Of a DNA stretch of 64,000 bases, positions 45,903-58,082 are shown in pieces. The translations under genes were made by a program, and so were the position numbers. Location of the stretch: positions 44,805 through 108,804 of the forward strand of contig CACZYK010000003.1 of NCBI GenBank assembly GCA_902785295.1, read 5' to 3'. Numbering within the stretch: the first letter of the stretch is position 1; every line of letters begins with the position of its first letter. The notes under the pieces were generated by a model, which saw only the letters and a program-made list of their open reading frames with translations, was not told where the DNA came from and searched no databases. The stretch comes from an uncultured Clostridium sp. Its GTDB lineage: Bacteria; Bacillota; Clostridia; Clostridiales; Clostridiaceae.

Positions 45903-47060
45903 ATGAAAAAAATTTCTATTTTAGGAGTAACAGGTTCAATAGGAACTCAAACCTTAGATGTTGTAAGAAATTCAGATGATATTGAAATTGTAGGAATTAG
46001 TGCAAATTCTTCAACTAAAAAAATGAAGGAAATCATTAAAGAATTTAAACCTAAATATGTAGCAATGATGAAAAAAGAGTGTGCAGAAGAATTAGAAAAG
46101 TTTTGTAATGAAAATTCTATTAAAACAGAAGTATATAGTGGAATGGAAGGACTTATAAAAATTTCCACTTTAGATGAAATTGACATGGTAGTGACATCTG
46201 TTGTTGGTATGATAGGTCTTGTACCAACAATGGAGGCAATAAAAGCCAAAAAAGATATTGCATTAGCTAATAAGGAGACATTAGTAGTTGCAGGAGAGCT
46301 TGTTATGAAAGCAGCAGAAGAAAATGGAGCGAAAATTCTTCCAGTAGATTCTGAGCATAGTGCAATTTATCAATCATTAAGAGGAAATGATTTATCTACA
46401 CTAAAAAAGATAATTTTAACAGCTTCAGGAGGTCCTTTTAGAGGAAAAAAAGAAGAGGAACTAAAAGATATAACACTAGAGCAGGCTTTAAATCATCCTA
46501 ATTGGAGTATGGGAAAAAAGATAACAATAGATTCAGCTACACTTATGAATAAAGGTTTAGAAGTTATAGAAGCTCATTGGTTATTTAATTGTGATTATGA
46601 TAATATACAGGTTGTAGTTCATCCACAAAGCATAATTCACTCTATGGTAGAATATAAAGATGGAGCAATAATTGCAGAGCTTGGTTCAGCTGATATGAGA
46701 CTTCCTATTCAATATGCTTTAAATTATACTGAAAGAAAAAAGGAAGTAGCAAAATCAATAGACTTTTATGAAATATCTAAATTAACTTTTGAAAAACCAG
46801 ATATGGATACATTTAAATGTATTAAAATTGCTTTTGAAGTAGGAAAAAAGGGAGGACTTTTCCCAACTGTTTTAAATGGAGCTAATGAAGTTGCTGTTCA
46901 GCTATTTTTAGATAGAAAAATTAAATTTTTAGAAATAGCAGAAATTATTGAAAAGACAATAAAAGAATTTCAAGATGAATGCAAAAAAGAACTTAATTTA
47001 GATAATATAATAGCTTTAGATAAAAAAGTAAGAGATTATGTTATAAATAAATACAACTAG
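45903..47060 (+). CDS. dxr: 1-deoxy-D-xylulose 5-phosphate reductoisomerase
   Basis: Second enzyme of the methylerythritol phosphate pathway, NADPH-dependent; 385 residues. Motifs: [14 protein letters not shown] (NADPH binding), [29 protein letters not shown] (metal-binding Asp and Glu), [12 protein letters not shown] and [31 protein letters not shown] precedes the ATG. rseP follows after nine bases and ispG lies next but one. Confidence 0.98.
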   Translation: MKKISILGVTGSIGTQTLDVVRNSDDIEIVGISANSSTKKMKEIIKEFKPKYVAMMKKECAEELEKFCNENSIKTEVYSGMEGLIKISTLDEIDMVVTSVVGMIGLVPTMEAIKAKKDIALANKETLVVAGELVMKAAEENGAKILPVDSEHSAIYQSLRGNDLSTLKKIILTASGGPFRGKKEEELKDITLEQALNHPNWSMGKKITIDSATLMNKGLEVIEAHWLFNCDYDNIQVVVHPQSIIHSMVEYKDGAIIAELGSADMRLPIQYALNYTERKKEVAKSIDFYEISKLTFEKPDMDTFKCIKIAFEVGKKGGLFPTVLNGANEVAVQLFLDRKIKFLEIAEIIEKTIKEFQDECKKELNLDNIIALDKKVRDYVINKYN

Positions 47061-47069
47061 GAGGAAGAG

Positions 47070-48083
47070 ATGTATATTATATGGGCAATATTAGGCTTTA
47101 GTCTTATAATAATAGTTCATGAATTAGGGCATTTTATGTTAGCTAAGCTTAATGGAATAAAAGTTTTAGAATTTTCAATTGGAATGGGACCAAAGATATA
47201 TTCATATCAAGGAAAGGAAACAAAATACTCAATAGGCCTTCTACCAATAGGAGGATATGTAAATATGCTTGGGGAAGGGGAAGAGAGTGATGAAGAAGGA
47301 AGTTTTTCATCTAAGCATCCACTAAGAAGACTTTCAGTAGTACTTGCAGGAGCTTTTATGAATTTTGTTCTTGCAATGGTTATATTTGTTATTATATTTA
47401 GCAAAATTGGCTTTAGCATACCTGTAATAAGTTCAATAGAGGATAATATGCCCCTTAAAGAAGCAGGACTTTTAAATGGCGATAAAATAGTTGAAGTTAA
47501 TGGAAGCAAAATTCATACAAGTTCAGATTTATCATTAGAAATAAGTCAAGCAAAAGACTCTACTATGAAAATTGTTTATGAAAGAGATGGAGAAAAAAAG
47601 GAAGCTAATGTTACTCCAGTTTATGATGAAGAAAGAGAAACTTATAGAATTGGTTTTACTTATGAAACAGTAAAAAATCCTACTGTTGTTCAATGTGTAA
47701 AGGAAGGTGCTAATCAAACAATTTCTTTAGTATCACAAACATTTAAATCATTAGGAATGATTTTTACTGGAAAGGCTAATTTAAAAACTGATGTGGGAGG
47801 ACCTGTTACAATAGTAAGAATGTCATCACAAGCAGCTAAAGTTGGTATTATGAACTTATTTATGCTTGTAGCCATACTTTCAGTAAGTGTAGGAATATTT
47901 AATCTTCTTCCATTTCCAGCCTTGGATGGAGGATGGTCAGTTCTTCTTATTATTGAATTTATAACAAAGAAAAAGGTTCCAGACAAGGTAGTAGGAGTAT
48001 TAAATACCATAGGATTCATGATTCTTATAGGAATTATGGTTTTAGTTACAATAAAGGATATTTTATATCCAATTAATTTGTAA
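47070..48083 (+). CDS. rseP: Site-2 intramembrane zinc metalloprotease RseP (RasP family)
   Basis: Cleaves transmembrane segments of anti-sigma factors and leftover signal peptides. The 337-residue protein has the zinc motif HELGH at residues 17-21 in the first helix, a central PDZ domain (about 110-185) and the second active-site motif [13 protein letters not shown] in a late helix. It is preceded by AGGAGGAAG and is embedded between dxr and ispG, a common Firmicute arrangement. Confidence 0.96.
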   Translation: MYIIWAILGFSLIIIVHELGHFMLAKLNGIKVLEFSIGMGPKIYSYQGKETKYSIGLLPIGGYVNMLGEGEESDEEGSFSSKHPLRRLSVVLAGAFMNFVLAMVIFVIIFSKIGFSIPVISSIEDNMPLKEAGLLNGDKIVEVNGSKIHTSSDLSLEISQAKDSTMKIVYERDGEKKEANVTPVYDEERETYRIGFTYETVKNPTVVQCVKEGANQTISLVSQTFKSLGMIFTGKANLKTDVGGPVTIVRMSSQAAKVGIMNLFMLVAILSVSVGIFNLLPFPALDGGWSVLLIIEFITKKKVPDKVVGVLNTIGFMILIGIMVLVTIKDILYPINL

Positions 48084-48094
48084 AGGAGAATAAA

Positions 48095-49138
48095 ATGAGG
48101 GAAACAAGAAAAGTTAAAGTTGGAAATTTGTTTATTGGAGGAGATGCTCCAGTAACTATTCAATCTATGACTAACACAGATACAAGAAATGTAGAAGAAA
48201 CTTTAAAGCAGATAAGGAAATTATATAATGCAGGATGTGAAATTATAAGATGTGCAGTTTTGGATATGGAAGCTGCTGAAGCTTTAAAAGAAATAACAAG
48301 GCTTTCTCCAATTCCTGTTGTTGCAGATATACATTTTGATTATAGATTAGCATTAAAGGCAATGGAAAATGGAATATCAGCATTAAGAATAAATCCAGGA
48401 AACATAGGAAGTAGAGAAAGAGTAGAAGCAGTTGTTAATGAAGCTAAGAAAAGAAATATACCTATAAGAATAGGAGTAAATTCTGGTTCTTTAGAAAAAG
48501 AACTTTTAGAAAAGTATGGAAAGCCAACTCCAGAAGCTTTAGTAGAAAGTGCATTAAAGCATGTAAAAATATTAGAAGAATTAGACTTTTTTGATATTGT
48601 TATATCTATAAAATCTTCAGATGTAAAAATGATGATAGATTCTTATAGGCTTATAAGTGAAAAGTGTAATTATCCTCTTCATCTTGGAGTTACAGAGTCA
48701 GGAACTCCATTTAAAGGGACAATAAAATCAAGCATAGGAATAGGAACACTTTTAGCAGAAGGAATAGGAAATACAATAAGAGTATCTTTAACAAGTGACC
48801 CTGTGGAAGAAATAAAAGTTGGAAAAGAAATTTTAAAAGCTTTAGGTCTTAGAAAGGGAGGACTAGAATTTATATCTTGTCCAACTTGTGGTAGAACTCA
48901 AATTGATTTAATTAAAATTGCAGAACAGGTTGAAAAAAGATTAGAATCTGTAAATAAAGATATAAAAGTAGCCGTTATGGGATGCGTTGTTAATGGACCA
49001 GGAGAAGCAAGAGAAGCAGATATTGGAATCGCTGGAGGAAAAGGAGAAGGAATCATCTTTAAAAAGGGTAAAATAATAAAGAAGGTTAAGGAAGAAAATT
49101 TAATTGAAGAATTAATGAAAGAAATTGAGTCATTATAA
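48095..49138 (+). CDS. ispG: 4-hydroxy-3-methylbut-2-enyl diphosphate synthase (IspG)
   Basis: Iron-sulphur enzyme of the penultimate MEP step; 347 residues. The TIM-barrel part has [34 protein letters not shown] and [13 protein letters not shown]; the C-terminal [4Fe-4S] ligands are in [12 protein letters not shown] and [20 protein letters not shown]. Closes the dxr-rseP-ispG unit and is followed by a terminator. Confidence 0.97.
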   Translation: MRETRKVKVGNLFIGGDAPVTIQSMTNTDTRNVEETLKQIRKLYNAGCEIIRCAVLDMEAAEALKEITRLSPIPVVADIHFDYRLALKAMENGISALRINPGNIGSRERVEAVVNEAKKRNIPIRIGVNSGSLEKELLEKYGKPTPEALVESALKHVKILEELDFFDIVISIKSSDVKMMIDSYRLISEKCNYPLHLGVTESGTPFKGTIKSSIGIGTLLAEGIGNTIRVSLTSDPVEEIKVGKEILKALGLRKGGLEFISCPTCGRTQIDLIKIAEQVEKRLESVNKDIKVAVMGCVVNGPGEAREADIGIAGGKGEGIIFKKGKIIKKVKEENLIEELMKEIESL

Positions 49139-49140
49139 AA

Positions 49141-49177
49141 TAAAAGAATTAGTCATAAGGCTAATTCTTTTATTTAG
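49141..49177 (+). terminator. Rho-independent terminator after ispG
   Basis: TAAAAGAATTAG (49141-49152) and CTAATTCTTTTA (49161-49172), a perfect 12-bp stem. Confidence 0.85.
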
Positions 49178-49249
49178 CATAATTTAAAGTTTTTAAAATA
49201 AGAAGACTTGTTGTAAAATGAATAACATAAAACATAGGAGGGGTATCTT

Positions 49250-52200
49250 TTGAGTGAAGATTTTATAAAAGGGCTTTATTTAAATTTAAATAAAAAAGAA
49301 TCTTTATATGAAAAAGGACTTAAAATATTAAGATTTCAATTTTTTAGAAAAAGCAACTTGCTTAAGGTTATTCTTAGGGCTTTAGAAACTTTAAATGAAG
49401 ATGAGGAAGATTATTTTAAAAACACTATTAAAAAAGCTTTAGGTGTGGATGTTAATGTAGAAATACTTTGTTATAAGGATGTAAGAGATACTTCTGTTGA
49501 AGAGATAGCTAATAAATATTGGATGGAAGTTATAGGAGAGGTTTTAAGGAAAAATCCTTTAGTAAAAGATATTTTATGTTCTAAAAATAAAAAAGTAGAA
49601 GAAAATAAAATAATTATAAGCTATGGATGTCAAGCTTTGATAAATCATATAAAAAACCAACATATAGAAGAAGAAATATCATCTCATATAGACGATATTT
49701 TTAATCGTAAGGTAAAGATTGAATTTAGATATGATGAATCTTTAGCTGAAGATAATTATGAAGAGAAGAAACTTGAAGAAAATAAACAAATAATAAAAGA
49801 TGCTTTAGAAGGAAGGATAGAAAGTCATAGTCAAGAAAAGCCTTCTAAAGAGAAGAAAGAAAAGCCAAAATATGAAAATAAAAAATATGAAAAGCAAACA
49901 TTTAAAAGAGAACCAAAGGGCGAAAATACTATTTTAGGAAGAAATATTTCAAATCAATCTATTCCAATAAAAGAAATAAATGAAACCTCTGGATATGTGG
50001 CTGTTACAGGGGAAATATTTAAAGTGGAAACATTAGAGACTAAAACAGGAAAAATAATTTTAAGCTTTTTTATTACAGATTTAACCAGTTCAATTATGGG
50101 AAAGTGTTTCTTAAAGCCAGGAACTGAACAAATGGAGATTTTAGATAAGGTTAAGAAGGGGTTATACTGTAAAATTCGTGGAGAGGCTATTTTTGATACC
50201 TTTGCCAAAGAAGTAGTAATAATGGTTCGTGATATAGTAAAAATGAAGAAGAAAGAAAGAATGGATAGAGCTGAAAAGAAAAGAGTTGAGCTTCATATGC
50301 ATACTACAATGAGTGCTATGGATGGAGTAACACCAGCTAAAAAGCTTATTGAAAGAGCAGCAAAATGGGGTCATACAGTAGTTGCAATCACAGACCATGG
50401 TGTAGTTCAGGCTTTTCCTGAAGCACAGATGGCAGAAAAAGATAGTGGATTAAAAGTTATTTATGGAGTTGAAGGATATTTAGTTAATAATGGAATACCA
50501 GTTATACTTAATGAAAATGGAAAAAGTACATTAGATGATACTTATGTAGTTTTTGATTTAGAAACCACAGGATTTTCTTCAAAAAATGATAAGATAATTG
50601 AAATTGGAGCAGTAAAAATAAAAGAAGGCTCTATTGTAGATAGGTTTAGTGAATTTGTAAATCCTGAAATGAGAATACCATATAATATTACTGAACTTAC
50701 AAGTATTACAGATGAAATGGTAGAAAATGCTGAAACCATAGAAAAAATTCTTCCAAAATTTTTAGAGTTTTGTAAAGATAGTGTTATAGTAGCTCATAAT
50801 GCAGGCTTTGATGTAGGATTTATTAAAAAAAATGCAAGAGATATTGGAAAAGAATTTGATTATCCTGTTTTAGATACAGTCCCACTTTCAAGATATTTAT
50901 ATCCAGAACTTAAAAAAGTAAAGCTAAATATTGTAGCAAAGCATTTAGGGGTAAGTTTAGAAAATCATCATAGAGCAGTAGATGATGCAAAATGTACAGG
51001 AGATATACTTTTAAAATGCTTTGAAAAAATAAAGGAAGAAAAAAATATAAATACATTAAAAGAATTAAATGAAGAATTTTTAGCTAATATAGATATAAAA
51101 AAGCAACCTAGCTATCACATAATCATATTAACAAAAACTCAAGAAGGATTGAGAAATTTATATAAGCTTGTTTCAGAAGCACATTTAAATAATTTCTTTA
51201 AGGTTCCAAGGATACCAAAAAGCAGGCTTCAAGAATTAAGAGATGGTCTTATAATTGGCTCTGCTTGTGAAGCAGGAGAACTTTATAGAGCTATATTAGA
51301 TGGAAGAACTGATGAGGAATTAAAAGAAATAATAAATTTTTATGACTATTTAGAAATTCAACCAGTAGGAAATAATGAATTCTTAATAGAAAAAGGCTCT
51401 GTAAAGGATGAAAATGAGATAAAAGAAATAAATAGAAAGATTTATGACTTAGGAAAAGAATGTGGAAAACTTACTGTAGCAACAGGAGATGTTCACTTTT
51501 TAGAGCCAGAGGATTCAGCTTTTAGAAAGATTATAATGGCAGGAAAAGGCTTTAAAGATGCAGATAATCAACCTCCTTTATATTTAAAGACAACAGAAGA
51601 AATGCTTGAGGAATTTTCCTACTTAGGAGAAGATGTAGCAATGGAGGTAGTTGTTACAAATACTAATAAAATTGCAGATGAATGTGATAAGATAAAGCCT
51701 ATTCCAGATGAAACATATCCTCCTAAAATCGAGGGAGCAGAAGAGGACATTAAAAATATGGCTATGGACAAAGTACATTCTATATATGGAGACCCTCTTC
51801 CAGAGGTAGTAGAAAAAAGGCTTGATAAAGAACTTAATTCAATTATAAGTAATGGATATGCAGTACTTTATCTTATAGCACAAAAGCTTGTGGCAAAGTC
51901 TTTATCTGATGGATACTTAGTTGGTTCAAGAGGTTCTGTTGGTTCTTCATTTGCTGCAACAATGTCAGATATTACAGAAGTTAATGGGCTTCCACCACAT
52001 TATGTATGTCCAAATTGTAAAAATTCAGAGTTTTTCTTAGATGGTTCAGTAAGCTCAGGAGCAGACCTTCCAGATAAGCTATGCCCAAAATGTGGCACAA
52101 AATATAGAGCTGATGGTCATGATATTCCTTTTGAAACTTTCTTAGGTTTTGAAGGAGACAAAGAACCTGATATAGACCTTAATTTCTCAGGAGATAACCA

Positions 52201-53590
52201 AGGAGATATTCATAAATACACAGAAGTTTTATTTGGTGAAGGGTATGTATTTAAGGCAGGAACAATAGGAACAGTTGCAGAAAAAACAGCTTATGGATAT
52301 GTAAAAAAATATTTAGAAGAAAGAGGAATAAGAGCATCTAGTGCTGAAATTGAAAGACTTACAATAGGATGCACTGGAATAAAAAGAACAAGTGGACAGC
52401 ATCCTGGTGGAATTATGGTTGTTCCTACTTATACAGATATATATAACTTTACTCCAATACAACATCCAGCAGATGATAATGATTCAGATGTAGTAACAAC
52501 ACATTTTGATTATCACTCAATATCAGGAAGACTTTTAAAGCTTGATATACTTGGTCATGATGACCCTACAGTAATAAGAATGCTTCAAGATTTAACAGGA
52601 ATAGACCCAAAAACAATACCATTAAATGACCCAGATGTAATATCTTTATTTACTTCACCAAACGCTTTAGGAGTTACAGCAGAAGAATTAGAGTGTCCAG
52701 TTGGAAGTTATGGGCTACCTGAATTTGGAACAAAATTTGTTAGAGGAATGCTTGTAGATACTAAGCCAAAAAGTTTTGCAGACTTAGTAAGAATATCTGG
52801 ACTTTCTCATGGTACTGATGTGTGGCTTAACAATGCACAATATTATATAAAAGAAGGATATACAACTCTTCAAGAATGTATTGCAACAAGAGACGATATA
52901 ATGGTTTATCTTATGTATAAAGGAGTGCCACCAAAAACTTCATTCTCTATAATGGAAAAGGTAAGAAAAGGTAAAGGATTATCTGAGGACCATGAAAAAA
53001 TAATGAGAGAAAATAATGTACCAGAGTGGTATATAGAATCTTGTAAAAAGATAAAATACATGTTCCCTAAAGGGCATGCAGTAGCCTATGTAATGATGGC
53101 TGTAAGAATAGCATATTTTAAGGTACATTACCCTGCAGCATATTATGCTACATATTTTACAGTAAGAGCAGATGATTTTGATGCAGATATAGTATGCAAA
53201 GGAGAATCTGCAATACATCAAAAGCTTCATGAGTTATATGATTTAGGAAATTCAGCAAGTGTAAAGGATAAGGGATTAATAACTGTTCTTGAATTAGCCT
53301 TTGAAATGTGCAAGAGAGGACTTAAATTTAAAAAAGTTGATTTATATAAATCAGAAGCAGTAAAATTTACAATAGAAGATGAAATATATTTAAGACCACC
53401 TTTAAATTCTCTTCAAGGAGTTGGAGACAATGCAGCAAAAGCAATAGTTCAAGCAAGAAAAGATGGAGAATTTATTTCTAAAGAAGATTTAAGAATGAGG
53501 TCAAAAGTATCAAAGACAGTTATAGAAACATTAACTAATCATGGATGTTTAGAAGGAATGTCTGAAACCAATCAATTATCATTATTCTAA
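49250..53590 (+). CDS. polC: DNA polymerase III alpha subunit PolC (Gram-positive type)
   Basis: Leading-strand replicative polymerase, 1446 residues. In order: N-terminal region with an OB fold (about 230-330), PHP domain starting [12 protein letters not shown] (about 346), an inserted 3'-5' exonuclease with [21 protein letters not shown] and [18 protein letters not shown], a zinc motif (CPNCKN ... CPKCGTKY, about 920-950), catalytic [14 protein letters not shown], and the C-terminal HhH region [16 protein letters not shown]. The exonuclease inside PHP defines PolC rather than DnaE. The start is TTG 49250 after AGGAGGGG. Confidence 0.98.
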   Translation: MSEDFIKGLYLNLNKKESLYEKGLKILRFQFFRKSNLLKVILRALETLNEDEEDYFKNTIKKALGVDVNVEILCYKDVRDTSVEEIANKYWMEVIGEVLRKNPLVKDILCSKNKKVEENKIIISYGCQALINHIKNQHIEEEISSHIDDIFNRKVKIEFRYDESLAEDNYEEKKLEENKQIIKDALEGRIESHSQEKPSKEKKEKPKYENKKYEKQTFKREPKGENTILGRNISNQSIPIKEINETSGYVAVTGEIFKVETLETKTGKIILSFFITDLTSSIMGKCFLKPGTEQMEILDKVKKGLYCKIRGEAIFDTFAKEVVIMVRDIVKMKKKERMDRAEKKRVELHMHTTMSAMDGVTPAKKLIERAAKWGHTVVAITDHGVVQAFPEAQMAEKDSGLKVIYGVEGYLVNNGIPVILNENGKSTLDDTYVVFDLETTGFSSKNDKIIEIGAVKIKEGSIVDRFSEFVNPEMRIPYNITELTSITDEMVENAETIEKILPKFLEFCKDSVIVAHNAGFDVGFIKKNARDIGKEFDYPVLDTVPLSRYLYPELKKVKLNIVAKHLGVSLENHHRAVDDAKCTGDILLKCFEKIKEEKNINTLKELNEEFLANIDIKKQPSYHIIILTKTQEGLRNLYKLVSEAHLNNFFKVPRIPKSRLQELRDGLIIGSACEAGELYRAILDGRTDEELKEIINFYDYLEIQPVGNNEFLIEKGSVKDENEIKEINRKIYDLGKECGKLTVATGDVHFLEPEDSAFRKIIMAGKGFKDADNQPPLYLKTTEEMLEEFSYLGEDVAMEVVVTNTNKIADECDKIKPIPDETYPPKIEGAEEDIKNMAMDKVHSIYGDPLPEVVEKRLDKELNSIISNGYAVLYLIAQKLVAKSLSDGYLVGSRGSVGSSFAATMSDITEVNGLPPHYVCPNCKNSEFFLDGSVSSGADLPDKLCPKCGTKYRADGHDIPFETFLGFEGDKEPDIDLNFSGDNQGDIHKYTEVLFGEGYVFKAGTIGTVAEKTAYGYVKKYLEERGIRASSAEIERLTIGCTGIKRTSGQHPGGIMVVPTYTDIYNFTPIQHPADDNDSDVVTTHFDYHSISGRLLKLDILGHDDPTVIRMLQDLTGIDPKTIPLNDPDVISLFTSPNALGVTAEELECPVGSYGLPEFGTKFVRGMLVDTKPKSFADLVRISGLSHGTDVWLNNAQYYIKEGYTTLQECIATRDDIMVYLMYKGVPPKTSFSIMEKVRKGKGLSEDHEKIMRENNVPEWYIESCKKIKYMFPKGHAVAYVMMAVRIAYFKVHYPAAYYATYFTVRADDFDADIVCKGESAIHQKLHELYDLGNSASVKDKGLITVLELAFEMCKRGLKFKKVDLYKSEAVKFTIEDEIYLRPPLNSLQGVGDNAAKAIVQARKDGEFISKEDLRMRSKVSKTVIETLTNHGCLEGMSETNQLSLF

Positions 53591-53597
53591 ATAATTC

Positions 53598-53626
53598 TTG
53601 TATTATCTAAAAATATATGTTAAACT
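53598..53626 (+). promoter_or_regulatory. Likely sigma-A promoter of the rimP-nusA-infB operon
   Basis: TTGTAT (53598-53603), 17 bases and TAAACT (53621-53626). Transcription would begin about 53633, exactly where the structured leader's closing stem begins. Confidence 0.55.
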
Positions 53627-53632
53627 ATATGC

Positions 53633-53787
53633 GTAAGATTAACAGCAATAGTTAAAAATATGAGTGGGGAATAAATGCCCACTCTTTGTTTTGTGGCGCA
53701 ACTCATTTATAAAAATAGTTGCGTTTTTGTATAGTTAAAATTTATCTTACAATGAAAATTGAATATTGAAAGGGAGGTTTTGAAGTT
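53633..53787 (+). ncRNA. Structured leader of the rimP-nusA-infB operon, with two terminator-like hairpins
   Basis: A possible outer stem GTAAGAT (53633-53639) and ATCTTAC (53744-53750) encloses two hairpins. The first is GAGTGGG/CCCACTC (53662-53668 with 53678-53684), followed by TTTGTTTTG. The second is CGCAACT/AGTTGCG (53697-53703 with 53717-53723), followed by TTTTTGT. Each looks like an intrinsic terminator; one may serve polC, or both may attenuate the operon. I do not recognise a named RNA family. Confidence 0.55.
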
Positions 53788-54249
53788 ATGAATAATAATG
53801 CTTTAATTGAAAAGATTGAAACTTTAGTTAAACCAATTGCAGATGAATTAAATTATGAAGTATATCATATTGAGTTTGTAAAAGAAAATAATGAATTTTA
53901 TTTAAGAATATATATTGATAAAGAAGAAGGCATCTCTATTACAGACTGTGAAGCATTATCTAGAAGAGTAAGTGATGTTTTAGATGTTGAAGATCCAATA
54001 GATAAGGCATATTATCTAGAAGTATCATCACCAGGACTTAATAGAAGATTATTTAAGGATGAACATTTTAAGAAGTTTGTAGGAAGAGAAGTTTTAGTAA
54101 AGCTTAATGGTAACATTGAAGGAAAGAAAAATATAAAAGGACTGCTTAAAGAAGTAAATGAGGAAAATATAATTGTTGAAGATGATGAAAAGGCAATAAC
54201 TATTCCTAAATCAAAAATAAAAGCAGCAAATCTAGAAGGGGAAATTTAG
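53788..54249 (+). CDS. rimP: Ribosome maturation factor RimP
   Basis: Assists 30S assembly. The 153 residues have the N-terminal alpha/beta domain ([37 protein letters not shown]) and the conserved [15 protein letters not shown] motif, then an SH3-like C-terminal domain. GGGAGG precedes the ATG. It heads the translation operon and is followed by nusA after 16 bp. Confidence 0.96.
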   Translation: MNNNALIEKIETLVKPIADELNYEVYHIEFVKENNEFYLRIYIDKEEGISITDCEALSRRVSDVLDVEDPIDKAYYLEVSSPGLNRRLFKDEHFKKFVGREVLVKLNGNIEGKKNIKGLLKEVNEENIIVEDDEKAITIPKSKIKAANLEGEI

Positions 54250-54265
54250 CAAGGAGGATAAAAAA

Positions 54266-55375
54266 ATGAATGAAGAGTTTATAACTGCTCTAAAAGAAAT
54301 AGTTAAGGATAAGGGTATAAGTGAGGATTTAATATTTACAACAATTGAGGATGCTATGGTAGCAGCATATAAGAAAAACTATGCAAATAATGTTACAGCT
54401 GCTCAAAATGTTAGAGTAAGTATAGATAGAGAAACAGGAGAAATTCATGTATATGCTCAAAAAGTTGTATGTGAAGAAGTTTATGATGAAGTAACTGAAA
54501 TCTCTTTAGAAGATGCAAAAGCTATAAGCAAGAGATATGAAGAAGATGACATAGTTGAAATTGAGGTAACTCCAAAGAACTTTGGAAGAGTAGCTGCACA
54601 ATTAGCAAAGCAAGTGGTAACTCAAAGAATAAAGGAAGCAGAAAGAAGTATAATATATAAAGAGTACAAAGAAAAAGAATTTGATATTATAACAGGAACT
54701 GTTTTAAGAAAAGATAAGGGAATGGTTTTTGTTAATCTTGGAAAAATAGAAGGTGTAATAACTGAAAAGGAACAAATTTCAGGAGAAGAATATCCTTTCA
54801 ATTCAAAGCTTAAGCTTTATATAGTAGAAGTAAAAGAAGGCTCAAAAGGTCCTCAAGTTCATGTTTCAAGAACTCATCCAGGACTTGTAAAAAGATTATT
54901 TGAATTAGAAGTACCAGAAATATTTGATGGAACAGTTGAAATAAAGAGCATATCAAGAGAACCAGGTTCAAGAAGCAAAATAGCAGTTTACTCAAATGAT
55001 GAATCTGTAGATGCTATGGGTGCATGTGTTGGAGCAAAGGGTGCAAGGGTACAAAACATAGTAAATGAATTAAAAAATGAAAAAATAGACATTATAAAAT
55101 GGAGTAAAGACCCTAAAGAATTTATATCTAATTCTTTAAGTCCAGCAAAAGTTTTAAGTGTTGATGTAGATGAAGAAAGTAAATCAGCAAAGGTTGTAGT
55201 TGATGATAATCAACTTTCTTTAGCAATAGGTAAAGAAGGTCAAAATGTAAGATTAGCTGCAAAATTAACTAACTGGAAAATAGATATAAAAAGTAAATCA
55301 CAAGCAGAAAAAGAGAATAATTTAGAAGAAGCTGAAGAAAATAATTTAGAAGAAATGAGCACTGTTACAGAATAA
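54266..55375 (+). CDS. nusA: Transcription termination/antitermination protein NusA
   Basis: RNA-polymerase-bound factor controlling pausing and termination, 369 residues. Domains: N-terminal RNAP-binding (1-130, AAYKKNYANNVTAAQNVRV), S1 (about 135-200, ITGTVLRKDKGMVFVNLGKIEGV), KH1 (ARTHPG-like SRTHPGLVKRLFELEVPEI to VGAKGARVQNIVNEL) and KH2 (LAIGKEGQNVRLAAKL). There is no E. coli-type C-terminal repeat domain, as expected for Firmicutes; it ends with an acidic tail of repeated NNLEEA-like units. Confidence 0.97.
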   Translation: MNEEFITALKEIVKDKGISEDLIFTTIEDAMVAAYKKNYANNVTAAQNVRVSIDRETGEIHVYAQKVVCEEVYDEVTEISLEDAKAISKRYEEDDIVEIEVTPKNFGRVAAQLAKQVVTQRIKEAERSIIYKEYKEKEFDIITGTVLRKDKGMVFVNLGKIEGVITEKEQISGEEYPFNSKLKLYIVEVKEGSKGPQVHVSRTHPGLVKRLFELEVPEIFDGTVEIKSISREPGSRSKIAVYSNDESVDAMGACVGAKGARVQNIVNELKNEKIDIIKWSKDPKEFISNSLSPAKVLSVDVDEESKSAKVVVDDNQLSLAIGKEGQNVRLAAKLTNWKIDIKSKSQAEKENNLEEAEENNLEEMSTVTE

Positions 55376-55390
55376 AGGGGTGTTTTTATT

Positions 55391-55657
55391 ATGAAGACAA
55401 AGAAGATACCACTAAGAATGTGTACTGGATGTATGGAAATGAAGCCTAAAAAAGAACTTATAAGGGTAGTAAAAAGTCCAGAAGGAGAGGTTTCTGTAGA
55501 CCTTAAAGGAAAATCTGCTGGAAGAGGAGCTTATGTTTGCAGAAATAAAGAATGTTTAGAAAAGGCTTTTAAAGCAAAAAGATTAAGCCGAAATTTAGAC
55601 GTTGCAATAAGTGAAGAAGTTTATAATAGACTTAAGGAAGAAATTGAAAATGAATAA
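55391..55657 (+). CDS. rnpM: RNase P modulator RnpM (YlxR)
   Basis: An 88-residue basic protein of the YlxR (DUF448) family. The signature RMCTGCMEMKPKKELIRVV and GRGAYVCRNKECLEKAF are visible; both cysteine pairs may hold a metal. Bacillus YlxR (RnpM) binds RNase P RNA and dampens its activity. The gene always sits between nusA and ylxQ, as here, and overlaps ylxQ by eight bases. Confidence 0.93.
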   Translation: MKTKKIPLRMCTGCMEMKPKKELIRVVKSPEGEVSVDLKGKSAGRGAYVCRNKECLEKAFKAKRLSRNLDVAISEEVYNRLKEEIENE

Positions 55658-55964
55658 GTTTTTTAATTTTTTAGGCTTAATAAAAAGATCAGGAAATTTA
55701 ATTGAGGGTTACAGTAAATGTAATGAGGAGAGAAATAAAAGAGAAATATCTCTTTTTATTTTATCACCTGATGCCTCTGAAAACTCAAGAAAAAAATTTA
55801 TAAATCATTGTTTAGAAAATAAAATCCCATATATTGAAGATTTCTCAAAGGAGGAATTAGGGGAATCCATTGGAAGACCTGAAGTTATGATTTTAGCAGT
55901 AAAAAATAAAAATATGGCTGAAAAATTATTATCTCTTTATGAGGAGGAAGAATATATGAAGTAA
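55650..55964 (+). CDS. ylxQ: L7Ae/L30e-family RNA-binding protein YlxQ
   Basis: A 104-residue L7Ae-like protein of unknown target, possibly kink-turn RNAs. [20 protein letters not shown] is the family N-terminus; [24 protein letters not shown] is the C-terminal half. The correct start is ATG 55650, preceded by AAGGAAG nine bases away. An upstream in-frame GTG at 55611 would lie inside rnpM and add a non-conserved basic stretch. Confidence 0.92.
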   Translation: MNKFFNFLGLIKRSGNLIEGYSKCNEERNKREISLFILSPDASENSRKKFINHCLENKIPYIEDFSKEELGESIGRPEVMILAVKNKNMAEKLLSLYEEEEYMK

Positions 55965-55983
55965 AATAATCGGGGGTGACTTT

Positions 55984-58065
55984 ATGTCAAAAATAAGAGT
56001 ATATGAATTAGCAAAAGAATTAAACATTAGCTCAAAAAAATTGATAGAAATGTTAATGGAGGAGTTTAATGTAGAAGTAAAAAATCATATGAGTGTTATT
56101 GAAGATGAAGATGCAGAGTTAATAAAGGAATTTTTAACTGGTGTAGATACTGAAGAGCTAAAAGATGATAATGATGATAAAAAGAAAAGTATTGTAGATG
56201 AATATGAAGATATTTTATCAGAAGAAGTTAATAAAGGAAACAAAAAGAAAAAGAAGACTAAAAAGCAAATAGCAGCAGAAAAAGCTAAAGCAGAACAGGA
56301 ATTTGCAGAAAATACAATACTAGAAATTGGAGAAACAATTACTGTTAAAGAATTAGCAGATATGCTAAAAAAACCATATGCAGATGTTATTAAAAATCTT
56401 ATGTTCTTAGGAATTATGGCAGCTGTAAACCAAGAAATAGATTATAATACAGCTGAAAAGTTATGTGAAAAATATGAAATAATGTGTGAAAAGAAAGAAG
56501 AATCATCAGAGCTTGAAACATTAAATGTTGAAGAGGAAGATGATGAAAACTTAGTTAAGAGACCTCCAATAGTAACAGTTATGGGACACGTTGACCATGG
56601 TAAGACTTCTCTTTTAGATGCTATAAGAAAAACAAAAGTTATTGATAGTGAAGCAGGAGGAATAACTCAACATATAGGTGCTTATACAGTAACTATAAAT
56701 GGAGAAAAGATAACATTTTTAGATACTCCAGGACATGAAGCTTTTACAGCTATGAGAGCTAGAGGAGCACAAATTACAGATATAGTTATACTAGTAGTAG
56801 CAGCTGATGACGGAATAATGCCTCAAACTAAAGAAGCTATAAGTCACTGTAAAGCAGCTAATGTTCCTATAGTTGTAGCTATTAATAAAATAGATAAGCC
56901 AGGAGCAAATATTGATAAAGTTAAGCAAGAATTAACAGAGTATGGTTTAGTTTCAGAAGACTGGGGTGGAGATACTATATGTGTGCCAGTTTCAGCTAAA
57001 AAAGGTATTAACTTAGACCAATTGTTAGAAATGGTTCTTTTAACAGCAGAAATGCTTGAACTTAAGGCTAATCCAAATAGAAAAGCTATGGGTACAGTAA
57101 TAGAAGCTAAGCTTGATAAGGGAAGAGGAGCAGTAGCATCATTACTTGTTCAAAGTGGTACTTTATCAGTAGGAGATTCTATATTAGTAGGAAGCACTTA
57201 TGGAAGAATAAGAGCTATGTTTAATGATGATGGAAAGAAAATAAAATCAGCAGGACCTTCAATGCCAGTAGAGATATTAGGTCTTTCAGAAGTACCAGCA
57301 GCTGGAGATAGATTTAATGAAGTAAAAGATGAAAAGACGGCTAGAGACATGGCAGAAAAGAGAAAAGAAAAATTAAAGATTGAAACATTAAATTCTAACC
57401 ATAGAGTTTCTTTAGAGGATTTATATAATCAAATTAGAGAAGGAAAGGTTAAAGAACTTGCAATAATAGTTAAAGCAGATGTTCAAGGTTCTGTAGAAGC
57501 TATAAAGCAATCTCTTGAAAAATTATCAACAGATGATGTTAAGGTAAGAGTTATTCATGGTGGAGTAGGTGCTATAACTGAAACAGATGTTACTTTAGCT
57601 ACAGCTTCAAATGCAATAATTATAGGATTTAATGTAAGACCAGATGGTAATGCTTCAGCTTTAGCAGAAAAAGAAGAAGTAGAAATAAAGACTTATAGAA
57701 TTATTTATGATGCAATTGAAGATGTAAAATCTGCTATGATAGGTATGCTTGAACCAGAATATAGAGAAGTTATCTTAGGTAAAGCTGAAATAAGAGAAAC
57801 TTACAAGATTTCAAATGTAGGAACTATTGCAGGATGTTATGTTTTAGATGGAAAAATTGTAAGAAATTCAGAAGTTAGAATCATAAGAGAAGGGGTAGTT
57901 GTATTTGAAGGAGTTCTTGCATCATTAAAGAGATTTAAAGATGATGTAAAAGAAGTTGCATCAGGCTATGAATGTGGTTTAAGTGTTGATAGATTTAACG
58001 ATATTAAAGTAGGAGACATCATAGAAGCATTTAAAATGGAAGCAATTATAAGAAAAGAGCTTTAA
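55984..58065 (+). CDS. infB: Translation initiation factor IF-2
   Basis: Initiation GTPase of 693 residues, the short Gram-positive form. N-terminal IF2_N modules (residues 1-55 and about 117-170) are joined by a Lys/Glu-rich linker. The G domain has [16 protein letters not shown] (about 199), [10 protein letters not shown] and AINKIDKPG. Domains II-IV follow, with [14 protein letters not shown] and the fMet-tRNA-binding C-terminus. GGGGGTG precedes the ATG. Confidence 0.98.
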   Translation: MSKIRVYELAKELNISSKKLIEMLMEEFNVEVKNHMSVIEDEDAELIKEFLTGVDTEELKDDNDDKKKSIVDEYEDILSEEVNKGNKKKKKTKKQIAAEKAKAEQEFAENTILEIGETITVKELADMLKKPYADVIKNLMFLGIMAAVNQEIDYNTAEKLCEKYEIMCEKKEESSELETLNVEEEDDENLVKRPPIVTVMGHVDHGKTSLLDAIRKTKVIDSEAGGITQHIGAYTVTINGEKITFLDTPGHEAFTAMRARGAQITDIVILVVAADDGIMPQTKEAISHCKAANVPIVVAINKIDKPGANIDKVKQELTEYGLVSEDWGGDTICVPVSAKKGINLDQLLEMVLLTAEMLELKANPNRKAMGTVIEAKLDKGRGAVASLLVQSGTLSVGDSILVGSTYGRIRAMFNDDGKKIKSAGPSMPVEILGLSEVPAAGDRFNEVKDEKTARDMAEKRKEKLKIETLNSNHRVSLEDLYNQIREGKVKELAIIVKADVQGSVEAIKQSLEKLSTDDVKVRVIHGGVGAITETDVTLATASNAIIIGFNVRPDGNASALAEKEEVEIKTYRIIYDAIEDVKSAMIGMLEPEYREVILGKAEIRETYKISNVGTIAGCYVLDGKIVRNSEVRIIREGVVVFEGVLASLKRFKDDVKEVASGYECGLSVDRFNDIKVGDIIEAFKMEAIIRKEL

Positions 58066-58082
58066 TTAAAGAGGTGATTTAA

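Noticed and set aside
55611-55649. Upstream GTG as start of ylxQ
   Set aside because: It lies inside rnpM, has no ribosome binding site and adds a non-conserved stretch; ATG 55650 fits the family.
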